NCBI GenBank assembly: GCA_027484145.1
Contig: JAIXUH010000007.1
Location: 227,647-291,646, forward strand
DNA from: Rhodobacter sp.
GTDB lineage: Bacteria > Pseudomonadota > Alphaproteobacteria > Rhodobacterales > Rhodobacteraceae
Direction of reading: 5' to 3'
Length of the DNA: 64,000 nt
Shown: positions 26,132 to 33,898 of the stretch, piece by piece
Position numbering within the stretch: position 1 is the first letter of the stretch
How the letters are laid out: the number at the start of each line of letters is the position of its first letter
Position numbers and translations under genes: made by a program
Notes under the pieces: generated by a model
The model's input: the letters and a program-made list of their open reading frames with translations, nothing else
Databases searched by the model: none
Told to the model about the DNA's origin: nothing

Positions 26132-26763
26132 AGCGCCTGCACCGCCTGCGCCACCGCGCGCCCCAGCGTAAGATGCGCATCGGGCGCATAGTGAATGCCA
26201 TCCACCGGGCTCACCGTAATCATCGGCCCCGCATCCAGAAACCCCACGCCCCGCGCACGGGCCAAAGCACTGTAAAGCGGCGGCAAGGCCCGGCTGCGCG
26301 CCGCCCCGCCAAAGAACTCGCCCGCAATCGGCCCCACTTCCTCCACCGGGGGTGGACAGATCAGCAGCACCTTGAACCCGCCATGCCGGGTCTGCATCTC
26401 GGCCGACAGGGCAATGTCCAACAGCCCCGCAATCCCCGCCACCACCATTTCGGGGGTCGAGGCAAAGCGCGCCTTCACGTCATTGGTGCCCAGCATCAGC
26501 GTCATCACATCCACCGGACCATGGCTTTGCAGCGCGATCTTCAGCCCGTCGCGCCCATTCATATGCGCGCCCATCACCGGGTCATCATATTGCGCCGTGC
26601 GGCCGGGCAGCCCTTCCTCCACCAGATCCCAGCCCGCGCCGAGTGCACGCCAGCACACCTGTGGCCAGCGCACATCCGCGCCAAAGCGGTGGTATTCGCT
26701 GCGGTTCACAATCGGCGGCGTGCCATGGGTATTGCTGTCACCGAATGTAAGCAAAGTTGGCAT
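26128..26763 (-). CDS. SGNH/GDSL hydrolase
   Basis: A 211-residue esterase/lipase of the SGNH superfamily. Block I GDSNTHG (nucleophile Ser9), block III GTND (near residue 92) and block V DGIHYAPDAH (catalytic Asp-His near 190) are all present. No signal peptide is seen, so it is probably cytoplasmic, like arylesterases of this subtype (GDSNTxG). The start ATG at 26763 has AGGAGG upstream. It converges with the polysaccharide genes; a deacylase role on acylated sugars is possible but not shown. Confidence 0.88.
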   Translation of the reverse strand: MPTLLTFGDSNTHGTPPIVNRSEYHRFGADVRWPQVCWRALGAGWDLVEEGLPGRTAQYDDPVMGAHMNGRDGLKIALQSHGPVDVMTLMLGTNDVKARFASTPEMVVAGIAGLLDIALSAEMQTRHGGFKVLLICPPPVEEVGPIAGEFFGGAARSRALPPLYSALARARGVGFLDAGPMITVSPVDGIHYAPDAHLTLGRAVAQAVQAL

Positions 26764-26893
26764 AGCGTCCTCCTGTCTCTGGCCTTGCAGGCTAGGGCGG
26801 CGGCGGGCATTCGTAAATGCCCCTTCCCCCCTTGGCCTTTTGCCGCGACGCGCGCATATAAGGGGCGAAAGTTCCAGCCTCATGAGGGATCAG

Positions 26894-27799
26894 ATGTTCG
26901 GTTTGGGTGAAAGCACGGCAGCACCAAAGGGCGACCTGATCAAGGATGGCTCCGAAGCGACGTTCATGGTCGACGTCATCGAAGCCAGCCGCGACGTGCC
27001 CGTCATTGTCGATTTCTGGGCGCCATGGTGCGGCCCCTGCAAGACGCTCGGCCCCGCGCTGGAGGCCGCCGTTCTGGCCGCCAAGGGCAAGGCCCGCATG
27101 GTCAAGATCAACGTCGACGAAAGTCAGATGATCGCCCAGCAGCTGCGAATCCAGTCCATCCCTACCGTCTATGCCTTCTGGCAGGGCCAGCCGGTCGATG
27201 GTTTTCAAGGCGCGCTGCCGGGGTCCGAGATCAAGAAATTCATGGATCGCATCACCGCGCTTGGCGGTGACGGCGGTCTGGCCGAAGCGGTCGAGGCCGC
27301 CGAGGCGATGCTCGCCGAAGGTGCCGCCGCCGATGCCGCCGAAACCTTCGCCGCCATTCTGGGCGAAGAGCCCGAGAATGCCGCAGCCTATGGCGGCCTG
27401 ATCCGCGCCTATCTCGCCATCGGCGACATCGAACAGGCCGAAACGCTGGCCGCCAACGCGCCCAAGGCCATCGCCAACGCCAAAGAGATCGAGGCCGCCC
27501 GCGCCCAGATCGAACTGGCCAAGCAAGCCGCCAAGGCCGGCCCCGAGCAAGAGTTGCGCGCCGCAGTCGAGGCAGATGCCGGGAACCATCAGGCCCGCTT
27601 TGACCTTGCCGCCGCCCTGTTGGCCGCTGGCAAGACCGAAGAGGCGGTGGATCAGCTTTTGGATCTGTTCCGCCGCGACCGCGACTGGAACGATGGCGCC
27701 GCCAAAACCCAGCTTTTCACCATATTCGAGGCTCTTAACCCCAAGGATCCCATCGTTCTGGCCGGTCGGCGCAGATTGTCATCGATTATATTCGCCTGA
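26894..27799 (+). CDS. cnoX: Thioredoxin-TPR co-chaperone (CnoX/YbbN)
   Basis: A 301-residue protein: a thioredoxin domain (about 20-125) with WCGPCK, Cys46 and Cys49, followed by an alpha-helical TPR-like half (about 130-300) rich in Ala/Glu repeats such as AAETFAAILGEEPEN. This is the CnoX architecture: a holdase that hands clients to DnaK/GroEL. The intact CGPC pair means it can also act as a reductase, as in Caulobacter and unlike E. coli. ATG at 26894 is chosen because GAGGGA lies six bases upstream; ATG at 26882 is also in frame. It is followed closely by the Lon-N and Trm112 genes. Confidence 0.92.
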   Translation: MFGLGESTAAPKGDLIKDGSEATFMVDVIEASRDVPVIVDFWAPWCGPCKTLGPALEAAVLAAKGKARMVKINVDESQMIAQQLRIQSIPTVYAFWQGQPVDGFQGALPGSEIKKFMDRITALGGDGGLAEAVEAAEAMLAEGAAADAAETFAAILGEEPENAAAYGGLIRAYLAIGDIEQAETLAANAPKAIANAKEIEAARAQIELAKQAAKAGPEQELRAAVEADAGNHQARFDLAAALLAAGKTEEAVDQLLDLFRRDRDWNDGAAKTQLFTIFEALNPKDPIVLAGRRRLSSIIFA

Positions 27800-27834
27800 C
27801 AGCATTGGAAGCAGGGCCAAAGCGGCCTAACTTC

Positions 27835-28485
27835 ATGCCCATGATAAAACCAGCTGACCTGCCCGAGGTGATCCCTGTCTTTCCGCTGCCCGGCGCGCTG
27901 ATGCTGCCCCGGACGCGGTTGCCCCTGCATATCTTCGAGCCACGCTATCTAGCGATGATCGAAGATTGCATGAAAACCAAGACGCGGCTGATCGGCATGA
28001 TCCAGCCGCGTGAAACGCCCGGTGGCGAAAAGCGGCTGCAGGCCATCGGATGCGCTGGCCGGCTGACCGGGTTTTCCGAAACCGAGGATGGCCGCTACAT
28101 GATCACCCTTGCCGGAACCAGCCGGTTCCGCGTCAAGGAAGAGGTGCAGGGCTTCACCCCCTATCGCCGCTGCATGGTCGACTGGCAGCCCTTTGGCCGC
28201 GACCTGAACCGCGAAGAGGAAATGGACAAGGGTTTTGAACGCCCGGCCTTTCTGGCGCTTCTGGGCCGCTATCTTTCGTCGATGAACCTCTCAACCGACT
28301 GGGATGGCCTGAAAGAGGCCGAGACCGAGTTGCTGATCAACTCCCTCTCGATGCTCTGCCCCTTCTCGCCCGAGGACAAGCAGGCCCTGCTCGAAGCGCC
28401 GTCCCTGACCACGCGGCGCGAAACGCTGGTGACGCTGATCGAGTTTGCCCTGCGCGGCGGGGCCGACGAAGAGGTGTTGCAATGA
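27835..28485 (+). CDS. Lon N-terminal (LAN/PUA-like) domain protein
   Basis: A 216-residue protein made only of the Lon substrate-binding domain. It has [31 protein letters not shown] near the N-terminus and the [17 protein letters not shown] and RFRVKEE segments, then a helical tail. There is no ATPase or protease domain. The family is common in proteobacteria and its role is unclear; it may present or sequester proteins. Starts at 27835 or 27841 are both possible, with weak ribosome sites. It overlaps the Trm112 gene by four bases and lies 35 bases after cnoX. Confidence 0.9.
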   Translation: MPMIKPADLPEVIPVFPLPGALMLPRTRLPLHIFEPRYLAMIEDCMKTKTRLIGMIQPRETPGGEKRLQAIGCAGRLTGFSETEDGRYMITLAGTSRFRVKEEVQGFTPYRRCMVDWQPFGRDLNREEEMDKGFERPAFLALLGRYLSSMNLSTDWDGLKEAETELLINSLSMLCPFSPEDKQALLEAPSLTTRRETLVTLIEFALRGGADEEVLQ

Positions 28486-28688
28486 CCGAACCCGCCCCCG
28501 CTGGCGGCGCGCCTGCCCCCGCCTTTGACGCGCGGATGCTGGAAAGCCTGATCTGCCCGGTCAGCCGCGCCATGCTGACCTATGATGCCGACCGGCAGGA
28601 ACTGCTGTCAAAGGCCGCGCATCTGGCCTTTCCCATCCGCGACGGCATCCCCGTCATGCTGGTCTCCGAAGCGCGCCGCATCGACTGA
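28482..28688 (+). CDS. Trm112-family small protein (UPF0434-like)
   Basis: A 68-residue protein. The core [24 protein letters not shown] and [17 protein letters not shown] match the Trm112/YcaR fold, with the hallmark IPVML end. Only one cysteine of the usual zinc pairs remains (ICP), as in other alphaproteobacterial members. Such proteins activate methyltransferases in eukaryotes and archaea; the bacterial partner is not known. The ATGA overlap with the Lon-N gene indicates coupled translation. Confidence 0.85.
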   Translation: MTEPAPAGGAPAPAFDARMLESLICPVSRAMLTYDADRQELLSKAAHLAFPIRDGIPVMLVSEARRID

Positions 28689-28770
28689 CGCGCGGCCGCC
28701 GGGCGATGCCCCGGCCTCACAGACCCCACTGCCCCCCGAGGGCACCGGGGTGGGCGGGCGGGAGGTGTCC

Positions 28771-28789
28771 GAGGGGGGCAGTCCCCCTC
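28771..28789 (-). terminator. Possible hairpin at the imuB 3' end
   Basis: GAGGGGG and CCCCCTC form a seven-base stem around GCAGT, overlapping the imuB stop. There is no clear U-tract, so it is a weak terminator candidate between the convergent Trm112 and imuB genes. Confidence 0.35.
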
Positions 28790-30449
28790 AGGCAAAGCGC
28801 CCATGGCAGAACCACCCGCCCGAGACTTCGCCGCCATGGGCATAGAACAGCCACAGCCGTTCGCCCCCCTCTACCTCGATCCGCCAGTAATCGCGCGGGC
28901 CAGACCGCCAGTTGGGGTCATCCAGCCACCATTCCGGCAACAGCCGCTCGGGTCCGATGGCCACCCGCACGCTCAGCGCGCGCCTGCGCCAGCGAAATGT
29001 CGCAGGCGGCATTGCCTCGTCAGGGGCATCCACCATCTCGGGCGGAAAGATCACCACGGGCCGGGGCGCGCGCGGGTGCGGCCATGGCTCTGGTGCCGCC
29101 TCTGACCATGCCGCTGACAGGGTGGTCGCCGTCTTTTCCGGCAGATTGCTTTGCGCGGGGTGCAGCCGCAGCACCGCCTCGGGCGTCAGACGCGCGCCCA
29201 GCTTGCCGATCAGGTCCTCCAGCGCCGTATCCCCGGCCATGGCGCGCGCCGCCACCGCCGCCGATGCCTCCAGATGGCCGCGATGCTGCACCGCGTGCTG
29301 GGGTTCCGTCTCCGCCGCCTCCAGACGCAGCCGGTCAATCCCAAAGCCCGCATCGATGCTGTCCAGCCGCAGCACCAGAAGCGGGCGAATGCGCTCCGGG
29401 TCATGGGCGGCACGGGCAAGGCCCACCTCGACCGTTTCCACCCGCCCGTCCACCCGCTGCGCCTCCAGCCGCACGCGCCGCGCGCCCCGTCCGGCCAGCC
29501 GCAGCTTTTCGCACAAGGGCGGCAACAGCCGGTCCAGCCCCGCCGTCACATCCCCGATCAGGCCGATCGGGTCCGGAAAGCTGATCCGCACCGCAAAATG
29601 CGGCGGGTTGGCCGCCGGGTTCACCGGCTCCGGCTCCACCCCAAAGGCCTGATCCAGCCGCCGCAGCACATCGGCCCCAAAGCGCCGGGCCAGCGCCGCG
29701 CGCGGCAGGCCCGCAATATCATCCACCCGCCGCAGGCCAAGCCGGGCCAGCGCCTCGATCGCCGGGGCCTCGATCCGCAGCGCCGCCAGCGGCAGGCCCG
29801 CCAGCATCTGCCGGGTATGTCCGGCGGGGGCAATCACCCCGGATGGGGCATCGTGGCGCAGCCGTGCAGACACAGCGTCCCATGCCCCGCCCCTGCGATC
29901 TGCCGCACGCGACCGGGTGGCATGGGCCTCCTGCCGGATCGCATCGCCATTGCGCCGTGGCCCCGCATCATCCTGTCCGCCATGGCGCGCCAGCGCCCAT
30001 GCCGCCCCGCGCGTATCGGCCAGCCCGGTCCGCAGCGTCAGGCCCAGATCGGCGCATTCCATATCCATCTGCTGCACCAGCCCTGCTTCGCCGCCAAACA
30101 GATGCGTGCAGCCGGTCACATCGATCACCAGCGCATCGGGGGCCTCTTCGGCCACCCATGGGCTGAACTTTCCCGCCCAGCGCCGCAGCGCCCGCAAGAA
30201 CGCCGCCTCGGCGGGCAGGTTCTGCGGCGCGGTGATCAGCGCCGGGCACATCGCGGTCGCATCGCGCAGCGGCTGGCCCAGCCGCAACCCCGCTGCCTCG
30301 GCCTCGGGGTTCACCGACACCAGCACCTGCGCCGGCCCCCGGTCACCCACCACGGCAAAGGGCAAGGGCAGCGCAGCCTTGCGTTGCCGCAACAGCCGCT
30401 CGGCCCCCAAGCGCGGAAACCACAGGGAAAGAATACGCCGATGCGCCAT
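28788..30449 (-). CDS. imuB: ImuB, Y-family polymerase-like mutasome protein
   Basis: A 553-residue protein starting MAHRRILSLWFPRLG. It has the Y-polymerase fold, with the palm region reading LVIDVTGCTHLFGGE in place of the acidic SIDE motif, so it is expected to be catalytically inactive, as in known ImuB. LGLRRVDDIAGLPRAALARRFG is the helix-hairpin-helix thumb, and the C-terminal region ends in RDYWRIEVEGGERLWLFY. ImuB bridges DnaE2 to the beta clamp in SOS mutagenesis. ATG at 30449 has a weak ribosome site, and GTG at 30470 is an alternative. A perfect LexA box lies 16 bases upstream. The usual partner imuA is not adjacent, and dnaE2 lies 8 kb away. Confidence 0.92.
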   Translation of the reverse strand: MAHRRILSLWFPRLGAERLLRQRKAALPLPFAVVGDRGPAQVLVSVNPEAEAAGLRLGQPLRDATAMCPALITAPQNLPAEAAFLRALRRWAGKFSPWVAEEAPDALVIDVTGCTHLFGGEAGLVQQMDMECADLGLTLRTGLADTRGAAWALARHGGQDDAGPRRNGDAIRQEAHATRSRAADRRGGAWDAVSARLRHDAPSGVIAPAGHTRQMLAGLPLAALRIEAPAIEALARLGLRRVDDIAGLPRAALARRFGADVLRRLDQAFGVEPEPVNPAANPPHFAVRISFPDPIGLIGDVTAGLDRLLPPLCEKLRLAGRGARRVRLEAQRVDGRVETVEVGLARAAHDPERIRPLLVLRLDSIDAGFGIDRLRLEAAETEPQHAVQHRGHLEASAAVAARAMAGDTALEDLIGKLGARLTPEAVLRLHPAQSNLPEKTATTLSAAWSEAAPEPWPHPRAPRPVVIFPPEMVDAPDEAMPPATFRWRRRALSVRVAIGPERLLPEWWLDDPNWRSGPRDYWRIEVEGGERLWLFYAHGGEVSGGWFCHGRFA

Positions 30450-30464
30450 GCCGACTCGCCAGAT

Positions 30465-30479
30465 GTTCACTTTATGTTC
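30465..30479. promoter_or_regulatory. LexA (SOS) box of imuB
   Basis: Read on the plus strand it is GTTC-ACTTTAT-GTTC, an exact match to the alphaproteobacterial LexA operator GTTC-N7-GTTC (GAAC-N7-GAAC on the imuB strand). It lies 16 bases before the imuB ATG, where a bound repressor would block initiation. Confidence 0.88.
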
Positions 30480-30632
30480 ACGTTTAGCAGTGTTCCTCGG
30501 CCGGAACGAGTCCCCCGGACATGTCCGATGACAATTTCGTGATCGGGCCTTGTCACACAACAACGTCACTTCCGCGACGCAATGTCGCGCCTATACTCGG
30601 CTATCTTTTTATCCAGTGGGGAGCCTGAAAGA

Positions 30633-31064
30633 ATGAAATTCGTGACGAAAAGCCTGATCGCCGGTTTTGTGTTGACCGCTGGTGTCGCTTTTGCCAGCGA
30701 GGCCACCGAACCAACCGTCAAGGCCCGTCAAGACCTGATGGACACCATCGCCATGAACACCAAGGTTCTGGGCGAAATGGCGGGCGGCAAAACCGCTTAT
30801 GACGCCGCCGCCGCCACCGCTGCCAAGGATGCGCTCGTTGCCGCCTCGGCCGAAATCGGGGCAAAGTTCGAACCGCAGGCCACCGATCCCAAGACCAAGG
30901 CCAAGGCCGAGATTTGGACCAACTGGGATGATTTCCTGAAAAAGGCCACCGCGCTGAACGCGGCCGCCACCGCACTTGACGCCTCCTCGGCCGAAACCAT
31001 CGGCGCTGGCATGGGTGCCGTCGGCGGTGCCTGCAAGGACTGCCACAGCACCTATCAGATGTAA
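30633..31064 (+). CDS. cycP: Cytochrome c' (class II c-type cytochrome)
   Basis: A 143-residue periplasmic haem protein. The signal peptide is about 1-21 (MKFVTKSLIAGFVLTAGVAFA), followed by a four-helix region and the haem site CKDCH at 134-138 close to the C-terminus, as in cytochromes c'. These bind NO and CO and protect against nitrosative stress. The family's aromatic/Arg motif two residues after the haem histidine is STYQM here. ATG at 30633 is preceded by GGGGAG; an in-frame start at 30582 is unlikely because it would precede the signal peptide. A strong terminator follows. Confidence 0.88.
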   Translation: MKFVTKSLIAGFVLTAGVAFASEATEPTVKARQDLMDTIAMNTKVLGEMAGGKTAYDAAAATAAKDALVAASAEIGAKFEPQATDPKTKAKAEIWTNWDDFLKKATALNAAATALDASSAETIGAGMGAVGGACKDCHSTYQM

Positions 31065-31095
31065 TCTGCCAAAACTCCGGCCTTTCTGCGCCGAA

Positions 31096-31126
31096 CAAAG
31101 GCCCCCGCGCACTGCGGGGGCCTTTG
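31096..31126. terminator. Rho-independent terminator after cytochrome c'
   Basis: A 13-bp perfect stem CAAAGGCCCCCGC / GCGGGGGCCTTTG with a five-base loop, 32 bases after the cytochrome c' stop. Confidence 0.85.
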
Positions 31127-31141
31127 TCATTGCATTCCGGT

Positions 31142-31170
31142 GGCCCCCGCCCAACCGCAGGGGCCTTTTT
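31142..31170 (+). terminator. Second terminator-like hairpin with T5
   Basis: GGCCCC / GGGGCC arms around CGCCCAACCGCA, followed by TTTTT. It backs up the preceding terminator before the convergent I78 gene. Confidence 0.55.
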
Positions 31171-31179
31171 CGGGACGAC

Positions 31180-31476
31180 TCAGGTGCAATAGACCCGCGT
31201 GATCTTTTCGCCCGCGTCGATGTCGATGTTCAGCCGGTCGGGCCGGAAATCCATCGTCACCGCCATACCGGGCCGCAGGATGCGCGTGTCCAGACGGAAC
31301 TTCATCGTTGTCAGAACCGAGGCCGGCTGCCCGACCAACCCCTGCAACTCACCTGCACCGCAGGCATCCAGCGCCGGATCGGGCACCGGATCAATCCCCG
31401 GATCGGGCGGTGACGTCACCGGCACACAGGCCGTCAGCAAAGCGGCAACCAAAACACCAAAGGCGATGCGCGGCAT
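31180..31476 (-). CDS. I78-family protease inhibitor lipoprotein (copy 1)
   Basis: A 98-residue lipoprotein with a short signal and lipobox LLTAC (Cys17). The mature part has CGAGELQGLVGQPASVL and ends RPGMAVTMDFRPDRLNIDIDAGEKITRVYC, the signature of inhibitor family I78: a C-G-A-x-x-L-x-x-L-x-G start and the RxGxxxTxDxxxxRLNxxxD end. It probably protects the envelope from serine proteases. The linker after the lipobox is Pro/Asp-rich. It lies 24 bases after a second I78-like gene on the same strand, so the pair looks like a tandem duplication. Confidence 0.85.
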   Translation of the reverse strand: MPRIAFGVLVAALLTACVPVTSPPDPGIDPVPDPALDACGAGELQGLVGQPASVLTTMKFRLDTRILRPGMAVTMDFRPDRLNIDIDAGEKITRVYCT

Positions 31477-31500
31477 GGGATCCTCCCGTTTCGTCTGGTC

Positions 31501-31830
31501 TCAACCACAGAACATCCGCCGGATTATCCCGGCATCATCCACTTGGGCATTCAGCCGCTCCGGCATCAAGTCCCGCGTGACCCCCTGCCCCGGCCGCAGC
31601 ACCCGCAACTGCCCCGGCAGGCGGACATCCGCCAAGGCCGTGAACGACCCGCCCGCCAGATGCATCAGATCGACCGCCCCACAGCCCTGCACCTCCTCGG
31701 CCACCAGCATCTCGGGCGGCAGGATCTCGGGCCCGCGCCCGCGCAGCGGCAAACATCCCGCCATCAGCCCCAGCACCACAAGCGCGCCAAGGGCCTTGCC
31801 GGCAACGGCACGGGAAAAGACAGCTTTCAA
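31501..31830 (-). CDS. I78-like protease inhibitor lipoprotein (copy 2)
   Basis: About 109 residues. The C-terminal part CGAVDLMHLAGG ... VLRPGQGVTRDLMPERLNAQVDDAGIIRRMFC parallels copy 1, including the terminal Cys. The lipobox is LMAGC. The start is uncertain: TTG at 31830 gives a typical 26-residue lipoprotein signal (MKAVFSRAVAGKALG onward), while ATG at 31881 adds 17 Cys/Pro-rich residues. The inhibitor loop is more divergent than in copy 1 (AGGSF for VGQPA), so specificity may differ. It is divergent from the formaldehyde dehydrogenase gene. Confidence 0.72.
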   Translation of the reverse strand: MKAVFSRAVAGKALGALVVLGLMAGCLPLRGRGPEILPPEMLVAEEVQGCGAVDLMHLAGGSFTALADVRLPGQLRVLRPGQGVTRDLMPERLNAQVDDAGIIRRMFCG

Positions 31831-32012
31831 AAGACCATACTCGGGCAAAGGACAACGGGGCAGACACCGCGGCGCACACATGGCATCAGCTAACCCGCGC
31901 TTCAGAAAAAGCGCAATCCCCCGTCGAATTCGCGCCATAGCCGCCGCGCGCCATCTTGCCTTGCGCTCCGCTTTCGCACAGCCTGCGCGCGCAAACAACA
32001 GGAGGGAACCTC

Positions 32013-33143
32013 ATGCGCACCCGTGCCGCCGTCGCCGTCGCCGCCGGAAAACCGCTGGAGATCATGGAGGTCAATCTGGCCGACCCCAAGGAAGGCGAGG
32101 TTCTGGTCGAGATCAAGGCCACCGGCATTTGCCACACCGATGAATTCACCCTGTCGGGCGCAGATCCCGAAGGGCTGTTCCCCGCCATTCTGGGGCACGA
32201 AGGTGCGGGCGTTGTCATCGCCTGCGGGCCGGGCGTCACCACGCTGAAGCCGGGCGACCACGTCATCCCGCTCTACACGCCCGAATGCCGCCAGTGCCCG
32301 TCCTGCCTCAGCCAGAAAACCAACCTCTGCACTGCCATCCGCGCCACCCAAGGCCAAGGCATGATGCCCGATGGTACCACCCGCTTTACCATGCTCGATG
32401 GCACCCCCATTCACCACTACATGGGCTGCTCCACCTTCGCCAACCACACGGTCGTGCCGGAAATCGCACTGGCCAAGGTCCGCGACGACGCCCCCTTTGA
32501 CAAGATCTGCTACATCGGCTGCGGCGTCACCACCGGCATCGGCGCCGTCATCAACACCGCCAAGGTGGAAATCGGCGCCAAGGCCGTGGTCTTTGGCCTT
32601 GGCGGCATCGGCCTGAACGTCATTCAGGGCCTGCGTCTGGCCGGGGCCGACATGATCATTGGCGTTGACCTGAACAATGACAAAAAGGCATGGGGCGAAC
32701 GCTTCGGCATGACCCATTTCGTCAACCCGACCGAGATTGACGGCGATATCGTCGCCCATATCGTCAACATGACCAAAACCCCCTTCGACAAGATCGGCGG
32801 GGCCGACTACTCGTTCGACTGCACCGGCAACGTCAAGGTGATGCGCGCCGCTTTGGAATGCACCCACCGTGGCTGGGGCCAAAGCATCGTGATCGGCGTG
32901 GCCCCGGCGGGCGCCACCATCGAAACCCGCCCCTTCCAGCTTGTCACCGGCCGCGTCTGGAAAGGCACTGCCTTTGGCGGCGCCCGTGGCCGCACTGATG
33001 TGCCGAAGATCGTCGACTGGTACATGGATGGCAAGATCGAGATCGACCCGATGATCACCCACACGCTGAAGCTGGAGGATATCAACAAAGGCTTCGATCT
33101 GATGCATGCCGGCGAAAGCATCCGCAGCGTTGTGATCTATTGA
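32013..33143 (+). CDS. adhI: S-(hydroxymethyl)glutathione dehydrogenase / class III alcohol dehydrogenase
   Basis: A 376-residue zinc NAD-dependent dehydrogenase that oxidises the glutathione adduct of formaldehyde; it also reduces S-nitrosoglutathione. Catalytic zinc: GICHTDE and GHEGAG. Structural zinc: four Cys in CRQCPSCLSQKTNLC. NAD-binding GLGGIGLNVIQG. FDCTGNVKVMRAALE and GTAFGGARGR are class III hallmarks. The start ATG at 32013 has AGGAGGG upstream. A hairpin terminator follows. No S-formylglutathione hydrolase gene is adjacent in this window. Confidence 0.95.
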   Translation: MRTRAAVAVAAGKPLEIMEVNLADPKEGEVLVEIKATGICHTDEFTLSGADPEGLFPAILGHEGAGVVIACGPGVTTLKPGDHVIPLYTPECRQCPSCLSQKTNLCTAIRATQGQGMMPDGTTRFTMLDGTPIHHYMGCSTFANHTVVPEIALAKVRDDAPFDKICYIGCGVTTGIGAVINTAKVEIGAKAVVFGLGGIGLNVIQGLRLAGADMIIGVDLNNDKKAWGERFGMTHFVNPTEIDGDIVAHIVNMTKTPFDKIGGADYSFDCTGNVKVMRAALECTHRGWGQSIVIGVAPAGATIETRPFQLVTGRVWKGTAFGGARGRTDVPKIVDWYMDGKIEIDPMITHTLKLEDINKGFDLMHAGESIRSVVIY

Positions 33144-33192
33144 TCGGCCAGACAAAGCCCGTCTGAATAAAACCGATATCTTTCAATATGCT

Positions 33193-33215
33193 GAAGGGGG
33201 CCGCTGGCCCCCTTC
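33193..33215 (+). terminator. Terminator after the formaldehyde dehydrogenase gene
   Basis: A 10-bp stem GAAGGGGGCC / GGCCCCCTTC with the loop GCT, about 50 bases after the stop. Confidence 0.75.
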
Positions 33216-33275
33216 TTGCACAAGGGCCATCCCCATGCCGGACACATCCCGCTTGGGGCCACACGGCAACAGGCG

Positions 33276-33647
33276 CTATTTCAACTCGACCATGATGATA
33301 TGCGTATCGGTCGTGCCGACGTTTTCGCCCATATGTGCCTGCGCATCGGAAAACAGCACCTGGCCGGGCGTGAACGACCGGTTCAGCACCTTGCCATCCG
33401 GCAGGGTCAGGCGGCGCTCAAAAGCGCTCAGCGCATAGACCACAAACGCCGGGTGGGCGTGCATGCTGGTTTTTGCGCCGGGCGTGTCGCGGTATTCCAG
33501 CACCCGCACACGGTCATTCTCGAAAATGACTTTGTAGAAATCCGGGTCAGAAACGGCGGGGTCCTGCGCAAAGGTCGCAGCGGCCGCCAAAACGGCCGCA
33601 GACATCGCCACACATCCAATGATCTTTGATCGTGCAAATAGGTTCAT
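33276..33647 (-). CDS. Exported cupin-domain protein
   Basis: A 123-residue protein with an N-terminal signal peptide (cleavage probable after TFA near residue 27) and a single small cupin: DTPGAKTSMHAHPAFVVYAL has the G-x5-H-x-H block, followed by the second half FTPGQVLFSDAQAHMGEN with a further His. Two or three histidines could hold a metal. The function cannot be named. It is transcribed divergently from a LysR regulator over a 251-base spacer, which suggests that the regulator controls it. Confidence 0.78.
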   Translation of the reverse strand: MNLFARSKIIGCVAMSAAVLAAAATFAQDPAVSDPDFYKVIFENDRVRVLEYRDTPGAKTSMHAHPAFVVYALSAFERRLTLPDGKVLNRSFTPGQVLFSDAQAHMGENVGTTDTHIIMVELK

Positions 33648-33835
33648 GGTTCACCTGTCAGTATCGGGCAGGTCGGGTGCAGCCCCGTGCCAAAGGCACG
33701 ACGGTCCACCGACATCCGCTTGGGTTTCAAAATGATGTTCCGCGATCTGAACGTCGGTTGAATGGCACCTGTCGCCACCCCAGATCGGCAAATTCAGGTT
33801 AGCCAAGGCCCGCCGTTCAGGGCAGTCACCAGTCT

Positions 33836-33862
33836 TGCATAAGGGCCCCGCAATCCTGCATA
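33836..33862. promoter_or_regulatory. TGCATA direct repeat in the LysR/cupin spacer
   Basis: TGCATA occurs at 33836-33841 and 33857-33862, with a 21-base period (two helical turns), 37 bases before the LysR ATG. It is a candidate autoregulatory site. Confidence 0.35.
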
Positions 33863-33898
33863 GTCCGGCTTGTTGCAGGGCACTTGCGGGGGCGGGCC

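Noticed and set aside
30492..30507. GTTCC-N6-GGAAC near imuB as a second SOS box
   Set aside because: It is an inverted repeat with an 8-base spacer between GTTC and GAAC, not the direct GTTC-N7-GTTC form; it may be another operator.
29151..30542. 463-codon open frame on the plus strand
   Set aside because: Antisense shadow of imuB; it was checked as a possible imuA and shows no RecA-like motif.
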